A DNA stretch of 64,000 nt, taken from Devosia sp. 1566. GTDB taxonomy: Bacteria; Pseudomonadota; Alphaproteobacteria; Rhizobiales; Devosiaceae. Below, in pieces: positions 57,536 through 64,000 of the stretch (positions are counted from its first letter, which is position 1; each line of letters starts with the position of its first letter). Location of the stretch: assembly GCF_004005995.1 (NCBI RefSeq), contig NZ_CP034767.1, positions 2,418,001 through 2,482,000 of the forward strand, written 5' to 3'. Under the pieces are notes generated by a model. The model did no database searches. It was not told where the DNA came from and saw nothing but the letters and a program-made list of their open reading frames with translations. Both the position numbers and the translations under genes were made by a program.

Positions 57536-58006
57536 ATGCCGGTCGATCTCGCCCTTTATCAACCCGATATCGCCAACAACACCGGCACCCTGATCCGGCT
57601 CTGCGCCTGCGTGGGCACGACCATCCACATCATCCATCCCACCGGCTTCCCCTTTTCACCAAAGAACCTGGCCCGTGCGGGGCTCGACTATGTGGATCGC
57701 GCCAGCGTAGTGGAGCATACCGGGTTCAGCCAGTTCGATGCCTGGCGGCAATCGGCCGGGCGCCGCTTGGTGCTGCTTACGACCAAGGCCACGACTTCCG
57801 CCTATGCTGCGAGCTACCAAGAGAACGACATTCTGCTGATGGGCCGCGAAAGCGCTGGCGTACCTGATGCGGTCGCCGAAATCGCGGATCTCAAGATTCG
57901 CATTCCGATGCAGCCCGGTTTGCGCTCGATCAATGTCGCCGTCGCGGCAGCGCTTATTCTGGGGGAAGCCAAACGACAAACTGACGGGTGGACGAGCCTG
58001 CAATGA
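57536..58006 (+). CDS. trmL: tRNA (cytidine(34)-2'-O)-methyltransferase
   Basis: 156 residues from ATG 57536. SPOUT fold with the trefoil-knot motifs [29 protein letters not shown], and [27 protein letters not shown]. Methylates the wobble base of Leu tRNAs. Overlaps hemF by 4 bases. Confidence 0.94.
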   Translation: MPVDLALYQPDIANNTGTLIRLCACVGTTIHIIHPTGFPFSPKNLARAGLDYVDRASVVEHTGFSQFDAWRQSAGRRLVLLTTKATTSAYAASYQENDILLMGRESAGVPDAVAEIADLKIRIPMQPGLRSINVAVAAALILGEAKRQTDGWTSLQ

Positions 58007-58896
58007 CGGTACATATCCCAAGCATGAATATCCCAGACGATATCGAGACCAAGAAAACCCGCGCCACCACCTGGTTCCGGCAGCTGCGGGATCGCATTTG
58101 CGCCGAGTTCGAGGCCATCGAGCGCGAACATCAAGGCAGCCATGCTCACCTGCCCGCCGGTCAGTTCGAGCGCTCGCCTTGGGATCGTGCGGCGGGCGGT
58201 GGCGGCGAAATGTCGATGCTGCATGGCCGCGTGTTCGAAAAGGCTGGTGTGCATATCTCGACCGTGCACGGCAATTTCTCGGGGGAATTCGCCAAGCAGA
58301 TCGCCGGCACCGAGGCAGGCGCCAGCTTTTGGAGCTCGGGCATTTCCCTCATCGTGCACCCCTGGAGCCCACATGTTCCAGCCGTGCACATGAACACGCG
58401 CATGATCGTCACCGGCAAGCAATGGTTCGGCGGCGGTGCTGACCTCACCCCCGTGCTCGACCGCCGGCGCACCCAGACCGATCCAGACACCGTTGATTTC
58501 CACGCCGCCATGCGCGCAGCCTGCGACAACCGCCCCGGCGTTGATTACGAGCGCTTCAAGCAATGGTGCGACGAGTACTTTTTCCTGCCCCATCGTAACG
58601 AGCATCGCGGCGTTGGCGGCATTTTCTATGACCACCACAATACCGGTGACTGGGAAGCCGACTTCGCCTTCACCCAGGCCGTGGGCGAGGCCTTCCTCGA
58701 CATCTACCCCCGTCTGGTGCGCCGCAATTTCGAACAGGCCTGGACCGAAGCCGACCGCCATGAGCAGCTGGTGCGTCGCGGCCGCTATGTCGAGTTCAAC
58801 CTGCTTTACGACCGCGGCACTACCTTCGGCCTCAAGACCGGCGGCAATGTGAATTCGATTCTATCGTCCATGCCGCCCGAAGTGCGCTTCCCCTGA
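58003..58896 (+). CDS. hemF: Oxygen-dependent coproporphyrinogen III oxidase
   Basis: 297 residues from ATG 58003. [77 protein letters not shown] and [32 protein letters not shown] are family signatures. Decarboxylates two propionates during heme synthesis. Translationally coupled to trmL. Confidence 0.97.
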   Translation: MTVHIPSMNIPDDIETKKTRATTWFRQLRDRICAEFEAIEREHQGSHAHLPAGQFERSPWDRAAGGGGEMSMLHGRVFEKAGVHISTVHGNFSGEFAKQIAGTEAGASFWSSGISLIVHPWSPHVPAVHMNTRMIVTGKQWFGGGADLTPVLDRRRTQTDPDTVDFHAAMRAACDNRPGVDYERFKQWCDEYFFLPHRNEHRGVGGIFYDHHNTGDWEADFAFTQAVGEAFLDIYPRLVRRNFEQAWTEADRHEQLVRRGRYVEFNLLYDRGTTFGLKTGGNVNSILSSMPPEVRFP

Positions 58897-58929
58897 CCCA
58901 TCTGGACTGCTGCAGGCGCTCGGCTCCGC

Positions 58930-60117
58930 TCATACCTGGGCGGCTGCCAGCAGCGCCTGCCGGTCCAGCGCAAAATCGCTGGCCAGCCACAACGCTTCCA
59001 GTCGCCCCAGCTCCTGGCCCAATGCCGGGCCTGGCTTCATGCCCAGCTTAAGCAGATCGGCGCCACCAATGGGCAAGGGCGGCACGACGATTTCCCCGAC
59101 CCGCCGCTGCATCTCGACGGTTGCTTCGGCACTCCAGCCACCCAATGCCGCCGCGACCAGCACCCCTTCCCCGCACCCTGCTCCAAAGCGATAAAGCGCT
59201 TCACTCAACTGGCGCTGCAACAACAGCCTTGCCGCCGCGAGCACCTCTACGGCTTCGCGGACGGTTTCATTGGCCAATCGCCAGCTGTGCTGCAGCTGTT
59301 CTGGATTGCTCTCTCCCAGCAGCAGCGCCAGCCGCCCGCTCACCGCCACCCCACCCAGTTCTTCATACCGCTCCAGCGCCGCCAGGCCTGGCACCTCAAG
59401 CTCGAGCAACCCGATACCGGCCATCACCCGCAAGGTCGCCGCGATCTGCGGCAAGGCCAGCATCCGCAGCATTTCTCCGCCCACCCGCTCGGCGGAAAGA
59501 TGATCGAGCGCACCAACCGCCGCCGCACAGGCCGCCAGCGCTGCGGCATCTAGGCTCTGCCCGGCAAACCGCGCCGAAAAGCGGAAGAACCGATAAACCC
59601 GCAAACCGTCTTCGGCGATTCGCTGTGCCGGATCGCCAATGAACCGCACCCGGCCATTGAGCGCATCGTCCAATCCGCTCAGCGGGTCAAAAAGCGTCCC
59701 ATCGGCAAAGGCATAGAGGGCATTGAGAGTGAAATCGCGCCGCGCCGCATCTTCCGCCCAGTCGGACCCAAACGCCACCACCGCATGCCGCCCATCGGTT
59801 TCCACATCCCGCCGCAGCGTGGTGACCTCGACCAGCGTTTCACCCAGCCGCAGCGTCACGGTACCGTGCTCAATTCCGGTCGGATAAGACGCAATCCCCG
59901 CCTCTTCCGCGCGCCGTACCACCTCGGCTGGCAACAACTCGGTTGCCATGTCGATATCAACGTCACTGCGTCCCAAAATGGTGTCGCGCACCACCCCACC
60001 CACTGCGCGGGTGCGCCCTCTCGCGCCATCCAGCGCCGCAAAGATTGCCTGGGTTTCGGCGCGCTGCCGCCATTCGGCATCGCGCAAGCGCTGCTGCGCT
60101 TCGGCTGCCTCCGTCAT
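58930..60117 (-). CDS. cca: CCA tRNA nucleotidyltransferase
   Basis: 395 residues. Class II nucleotidyltransferase: VGGVVRDTILGR, the catalytic DVDIDMA, RRDFTLNALYA and the template-like GDPAQRIAEDGLRVYRFFRFSARF. Adds or repairs the 3' CCA of tRNAs (or acts as poly(A) polymerase-like enzyme). Overlaps the upstream Nudix gene by 4 bases. Confidence 0.94.
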   Translation of the reverse strand: MTEAAEAQQRLRDAEWRQRAETQAIFAALDGARGRTRAVGGVVRDTILGRSDVDIDMATELLPAEVVRRAEEAGIASYPTGIEHGTVTLRLGETLVEVTTLRRDVETDGRHAVVAFGSDWAEDAARRDFTLNALYAFADGTLFDPLSGLDDALNGRVRFIGDPAQRIAEDGLRVYRFFRFSARFAGQSLDAAALAACAAAVGALDHLSAERVGGEMLRMLALPQIAATLRVMAGIGLLELEVPGLAALERYEELGGVAVSGRLALLLGESNPEQLQHSWRLANETVREAVEVLAAARLLLQRQLSEALYRFGAGCGEGVLVAAALGGWSAEATVEMQRRVGEIVVPPLPIGGADLLKLGMKPGPALGQELGRLEALWLASDFALDRQALLAAAQV

Positions 60118-60734
60118 GGCCGTGCCCCCGTCACCAGGTCGCGAAACAGCCGCGTCAGATTGGCGGTGATGCCCCAGATTCGGTGGCCGTCATGGTCGAT
60201 CTGCCAGGTGCGGTGCACTGTTCCGCCCCGCTCCACCTTGACCTCGCCATAGCTTTGCGGATCGAGCACGCGGCTCAGCGGCACCTCGAAGACCGAATGC
60301 ACTTCCCCGGGATTGGGCACAAAGGGGCCGCTCGGCTCCACTGCGGCGACCACCGGGGTAATGAGATAATTGGTGCCGGTGAAATAGGTCGGCATGAAGC
60401 CCAGCACCCGCGCATCGCTGCGCACCATGCCTACTTCCTCGAAGGCCTCGCGCAGCGCCGCTGCCGCCACATCGGCGTCTTGCGGGTCAACCTTGCCGCC
60501 GGGAAACGCCACCTGCCCCGAATGCGAGCGCAGGTCGGGCGAGCGCTCGGTATAAAGCACCGTGTGCCCTTCGGGCCGCCGGATCAGCCCGATCAACACC
60601 GCCGCCGGCACGGGCGGCCGATTGAACGGGCGCGCCGGCGCCCAATCGGGAACCAGCAGGTGCCGCTCAGGCAATTCGGGAGGTTGCGCCAGCAGTCGTG
60701 CTGCCAGCGCATCAAGGTCTAGTTCTGCAATCAA
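60114..60734 (-). CDS. CoA pyrophosphatase-type Nudix hydrolase
   Basis: 206 residues. The Nudix box is GGKVDPQDADVAAAALREAFEEVGM (loosely GX5EX7REUXEEXGU) preceded by HSGQVAFPG, the NudL/CoA pyrophosphatase form. Paired with cca by a 4-base overlap, a common alphaproteobacterial order. Confidence 0.9.
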   Translation of the reverse strand: MIAELDLDALAARLLAQPPELPERHLLVPDWAPARPFNRPPVPAAVLIGLIRRPEGHTVLYTERSPDLRSHSGQVAFPGGKVDPQDADVAAAALREAFEEVGMVRSDARVLGFMPTYFTGTNYLITPVVAAVEPSGPFVPNPGEVHSVFEVPLSRVLDPQSYGEVKVERGGTVHRTWQIDHDGHRIWGITANLTRLFRDLVTGARP

Positions 60735-60823
60735 GCGTCACCGGCGCGAACAATCATCGCCCCTATCTATGACACAGCGCCCGTCCCTGCACGCGCCTTC
60801 TGCAAGCCGGGTGCAGGCAGTAC

Positions 60824-61366
60824 TCAGGCCCCGAAGGCGCCGATCACGCCGCTCAGCGACTTGGCCAGCGCCGGATCTTCGGCCAGCAGCAGCACGCGGT
60901 TGGGGTCGACCGGCCCGGGGAACTGGATGGCACCAGGCACGGTCGGGACCCACCCCAGCGGGCAATAATAATCCTGGTCACCCACCAGCAGCACGAATTT
61001 ACCCTCGTTGCGGGCCAGGGCGCGCTTGCTGACCTCAAGCGCCAGCAGCTTGCCGGCGCCGCGCTTCCGGAAATTGGGGTGCGTTGCCAGCGGGCCCAGC
61101 AGATAGCCATTGCTGCCGCCCACGCTGATCGGGGTCATCCACACCGAACCGCATGGCACGCCATCCACTTCGGCAACAAGGCTCAGGCTCTTGTCGATGG
61201 GAAAACGCTCGCGGATGCGAAAGGCCGTCCGCGCAAACCGGCCCGGGCCAAAGGCAATGGCCTGCAGCTCATCGATGAAGGTGTCATCGGCAGGAGTTGC
61301 TGGGCGAACGGAAAGCACACCGGCATGAGGAGCAGCCGAAACGGCTGTGGACGCGGCAATGGTCAT
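60824..61366 (-). CDS. GNAT-family N-acetyltransferase
   Basis: 180 residues from ATG 61366. Acetyl-CoA motif LLGPLATHPNFRKRGAGKLL, with beta4-beta5 strands around it; followed by VLLVGDQDYYCPLGWVPTV, typical of COG3153 (predicted N-acetyltransferase YhbS). Substrate unknown. Confidence 0.88.
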   Translation of the reverse strand: MTIAASTAVSAAPHAGVLSVRPATPADDTFIDELQAIAFGPGRFARTAFRIRERFPIDKSLSLVAEVDGVPCGSVWMTPISVGGSNGYLLGPLATHPNFRKRGAGKLLALEVSKRALARNEGKFVLLVGDQDYYCPLGWVPTVPGAIQFPGPVDPNRVLLLAEDPALAKSLSGVIGAFGA

Positions 61367-61378
61367 GGCAAAATCCAA

Positions 61379-61719
61379 AATGGAAGCAGCAGGCAGAAAC
61401 CCGGCGCCACAAAAAGCGCGCCGCTCAAAAACCCTCTAGGGTCGTCGTGTTGCCAGCAAAACCTTTACCATCCTGGGCGCCTCCACGCCTGAAATCCGCA
61501 TTAGCACCACCATGGCCCTGCGTAAACAAAAAGGTCGTACCGGGTGCCGGCAAAAACAAGAGCGAGCGGTCCGTGTTTCTTTTGCACAACGATTTGTTGC
61601 CGATTTGGCTGCTTATCCGGGCGGGCATTCTCCCCTATTTCCCCGTTCAATCCTGCAACAACCCGACGCTTGCGGGACTTTACCTCGCATGCGCAACAAA
61701 CTCGTGAAAGAGCCTCATC
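61379..61719. other. Intergenic region, nothing recognised
   Basis: 341 bases between divergent genes. It must hold promoters for the GNAT and glutathionyl-hydroquinone reductase genes. The composition is slightly AT-richer than average. No convincing operator, RNA or coding signal was seen. Confidence 0.4.
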
Positions 61720-62679
61720 ATGGGACAGCTGATCGACGGAAAATGGTCCGACCAATGGTATGATACCAAGAAGACCGGCGGAAAGTTCGAGCGCTCCCAA
61801 TCGGGCTTTCGCAACTGGATCACCGCCGATGGCAGCCCCGGCCTCTCTGGCGAAGGCGGCTTCAAGGCCGAAGCGGGCCGCTACCACCTCTATGTGTCCC
61901 TCGCCTGCCCCTGGGCACATCGCACCTTGATCTTCCGGCGCCTCAAGGAGCTCGATGACCTGATCTCGGTTTCGGTCGTTTCCCCCAAAATGCCCGATGA
62001 AACCGGCTGGACCTTCAAGACCGATGAAGGCTCCACTGGCGACGCCCTCTTTGGCAAGGACATGCTCTGGCAGGTCTATACCGAGGCCGACCCGCATTAT
62101 ACCGGCCGCGTCACCGTGCCGGTGCTCTGGGACAAGCAGCGCGGCACCATCGTGTCCAATGAAAGTGCCGAGATCATCCGCATGTTCAACTCGGCCTTCA
62201 ACGAGCTGACCGGCAACACCGAGGACTTCTATCCGGCCGAGCTGCGCGAGCGCATCGATGAGCTCAACCCGCGCATCTATGACGACATCAACAATGGCGT
62301 CTACAAGGCCGGCTTTGCCACCACCCAGGCCGCCTATGACGAGGCCGTGGTCAAGCTCTTCTCAGCCCTCGACTGGGTGGAGGACCTCCTCGGCCAAACC
62401 GCCTACCTCACCGGCGAGACCGTCACCGAGGCCGATTGGCGTCTCTTTACCACGCTGGTGCGGTTCGACGCGGTTTATGTCGGCCACTTCAAGTGCAACC
62501 GCCGCCGCATCGCCGATTATCCCAACCTCTCGCATTATCTCAAGGCGCTCTATGAGGTGCCCGGCGTCAAGGAAACGGTCGATCTCGACCATATCCGCAC
62601 CCACTATTACTGGAGCCACGTCACCATCAATCCGACGCGGATCATTCCGATCGGCCCCGAACTTCCTTTTCTGAGCTAA
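61720..62679 (+). CDS. Glutathionyl-hydroquinone reductase (Xi-class GST)
   Basis: 319 residues. Catalytic Cys in YVSLACPWAHRTLIFRRLKEL, the Trp-rich VLWDKQRGTIVSNESAEIIRMFN, and C-terminal VGHFKCNRRRIADYPNLSHYLKALY identify the ECM4/YqjG group, which reduces glutathionyl-hydroquinones. Confidence 0.95.
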   Translation: MGQLIDGKWSDQWYDTKKTGGKFERSQSGFRNWITADGSPGLSGEGGFKAEAGRYHLYVSLACPWAHRTLIFRRLKELDDLISVSVVSPKMPDETGWTFKTDEGSTGDALFGKDMLWQVYTEADPHYTGRVTVPVLWDKQRGTIVSNESAEIIRMFNSAFNELTGNTEDFYPAELRERIDELNPRIYDDINNGVYKAGFATTQAAYDEAVVKLFSALDWVEDLLGQTAYLTGETVTEADWRLFTTLVRFDAVYVGHFKCNRRRIADYPNLSHYLKALYEVPGVKETVDLDHIRTHYYWSHVTINPTRIIPIGPELPFLS

Positions 62680-62682
62680 GGC

Positions 62683-63159
62683 TCAGTAGCCCCAGGTCTC
62701 GCGGCGTGGCGCCCCGTCGAACACTTCGTCGACGCGCTGCGAGGTCGCGGGGGTAACCTTTTCGGGCAGTTGCGTGCGATCGAACCAGCCTACCTCGGCG
62801 ATCTCGTAATTGGGCTTGAACTCAAAGGCCTGCTCGAACTCCCGCCCAACGAAGAATGCCACATGGTCCCGGTTCGTCACTGGGCCCGTATTGTGGTAAA
62901 GCCCGAACAGCTCCAGTCGTCCCGTGCTGCGAAAGCCGGTTTCCTCGACCAGTTCGCGCTGGGCGGCCAGTTCGGCCGTTTCCCCTGGCTTCACCCCGCC
63001 GCCGGGAAACTGCCAGCCCGGCACATAAGTGTGCCGAATCAACAGCACCTTGTCGCCATCCACCAGCATCACGCGCGCGCCGATGGTCATGCGATGGGTC
63101 AGCCCCATGACGTTGAGGAATACCTTGGCCCGAATTTGCTGAAAGCGATTCATCTGCAT
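62683..63159 (-). CDS. Nudix hydrolase
   Basis: 158 residues. Nudix box GGGVKPGETAELAAQRELVEETGF (about 52-75). RHTYVPGWQFPGGGVKPGE resembles NTP-pyrophosphohydrolases of the ADP-ribose/mutT group; substrate unknown. It ends three bases from the stop of the rightward GST gene. Confidence 0.9.
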   Translation of the reverse strand: MQMNRFQQIRAKVFLNVMGLTHRMTIGARVMLVDGDKVLLIRHTYVPGWQFPGGGVKPGETAELAAQRELVEETGFRSTGRLELFGLYHNTGPVTNRDHVAFFVGREFEQAFEFKPNYEIAEVGWFDRTQLPEKVTPATSQRVDEVFDGAPRRETWGY

Positions 63160-63269
63160 GGCTTCACTCCGTTGGCTTAGGCGTAGCAGAGAGTGTTGCC
63201 GACCACAAAATCGTGCCTAGAGTGAGTTCGTCATTTTCTTGCGGCAGTGCTTCTGGCATTACAGCGACA

Positions 63270-64000
63270 ATGATCACCCTCGCCCACATTTCCGACATTC
63301 ACCTGTCCCCCATGCCTCAGGTTGCCGTCCGCGACCTGGTCGGCAAACGGCTCACGGGCTACCTCAACTGGAAGCTGCGCCGCCATGGCGAGCTCAACAG
63401 CGGCACGCTGGCGAGCCTGGTTGCTCACCTGCAGAGCCAGAATGCCGATTTCACCGCCGTGACGGGCGACCTCACCAACCTGGCGCTGAAATCCGAAATC
63501 ACCCGGGCTGGCGAATGGCTGCAAGCCTTGGGCAGCCCGGAAAAGATCTGTGTTTGCCCGGGCAATCACGACGCCTATGTTCCGGGCGCGCTGGAAGCGG
63601 CCGAGGACATCTGGGGCGACTACATGAAGGGCGAGACCGTCGACGACGCGATCTATCCCTTCGTGCGCCGCCAGGGTGAACTGGCCGTGGTCTCCTGCTC
63701 CAGCGCCGTGCCGACCCGCCCCTTCGTGGCTCTCGGCCGCTTCGACGAAAAGCAGGCCAGCCGCCTCGCGCGCATTCTCAAGGTTCTGGGCGAAGGCGGC
63801 TACTATCGCGCAGTCCTCATCCATCACCCGCCCTGCCAGGAACTGCAGCACCCCTCCTTCGGGCTCAAGGGGCATCGCCTCTTCCGTCAGGTCATCGCCG
63901 AATGCGGGGCCGAGCTGATCCTGCACGGTCACACCCATCGCTCCTCCATCCACACCATCCCCGGTGTTGGCCGCGAAGTGCCGGTGGTTGGCGTTGCCGC
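63270..64000 (+). CDS. Metallophosphoesterase, 5' part (cut by window end)
   Basis: Open from ATG 63270 to the window end, at least 243 residues. Calcineurin-type motifs in order: HISDIHLSP (metal ligands D, H), VTGDLTN, CPGNHDAY, LIHHPP and LHGHTHR. Substrate could be cyclic nucleotide, phospholipid or UDP-sugar-type; not predictable. Confidence 0.93.
   Translation, partial: MITLAHISDIHLSPMPQVAVRDLVGKRLTGYLNWKLRRHGELNSGTLASLVAHLQSQNADFTAVTGDLTNLALKSEITRAGEWLQALGSPEKICVCPGNHDAYVPGALEAAEDIWGDYMKGETVDDAIYPFVRRQGELAVVSCSSAVPTRPFVALGRFDEKQASRLARILKVLGEGGYYRAVLIHHPPCQELQHPSFGLKGHRLFRQVIAECGAELILHGHTHRSSIHTIPGVGREVPVVGVA

Overview
The window is GC-rich, densely packed chromosomal DNA from an alphaproteobacterium, most likely order Hyphomicrobiales (Rhizobiales) and plausibly a Devosia-like genus. 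The order is supported by a LysR gene of the LsrB/VtlR type directly after trxB, the lgt-midA-pgeF-prs and uvrC...pgsA-moaD-moaE gene orders, a petABC operon, an N-terminally extended UvrB, and CCUCCUCCC-loop small RNAs of the kind described in this class. The genus is an inference from the overall look. No rRNA, tRNA, IS element, CRISPR array or replication origin was recognised. LAYOUT. 1-9.1 kb: 3' end of carB, an AAA ATPase, a PhyH-type dioxygenase, threonine aldolase overlapping a TPR-methyltransferase, cspA, greA, trxB, an lsrB-like regulator, then two tandem small-RNA genes with their own promoters and terminators. 9.2-13 kb: aspartate-type aminotransferase, a LacI regulator with two clear operators that face only an aborted reading frame, and a divergent FMN-reductase/HxlR pair around a palindrome. 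13-19 kb: small secreted and membrane proteins, a DMT exporter, thymidine kinase, an acyl-CoA thioesterase, and three consecutive paralogues that join a bacterial SH3 domain to a crystallin/I36-like Cys domain; a fourth SH3 relative lies at 31.7 kb. 19-23 kb: DUF1003 protein, uvrB, and a cluster of palindromic repeats. 23.6-25.5 kb: an AT-richer island with two overlapping genes, an HD phosphohydrolase and a nucleotidyltransferase. 25.8-36.4 kb: hemH, a DUF1007-NicO metal exporter fusion, regulators, an EamA transporter beside a frameshifted small membrane gene, and an SDR gene overlapping uvrC. 36.5-42.6 kb: aroG preceded by an aromatic-codon leader peptide and attenuator, pgsA-moaD-moaE, ilvE, a MarR regulator, proC-ybjN and ubiK. 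42.7-54.5 kb: lgt-midA-pgeF, prs, rplY, pth, ychF, two MaoC-fold genes, a TerC-family protein, small enzymes and apt. 54.6-64 kb: the cytochrome bc1 operon petABC, trmL-hemF, cca-nudix, GNAT, a glutathionyl-hydroquinone reductase, a second Nudix enzyme and a metallophosphoesterase cut by the window end. HOW THE PARTS FIT. Most of the window is housekeeping: nucleotide supply (carB, tdk, prs, apt), amino acids (aroG, ilvE, proC, aspC), repair (uvrB, uvrC), translation (rplY, pth, ychF, cca, trmL), respiration and heme (petABC, hemF, hemH) and redox balance (trxB, glutathionyl-hydroquinone reductase). The strongest non-routine signals are the tandem anti-Shine-Dalgarno small RNAs next to the lsrB-like gene, the aroG attenuator, the HD/nucleotidyltransferase pair in foreign-looking DNA, and the expanded SH3/crystallin-like secreted family.
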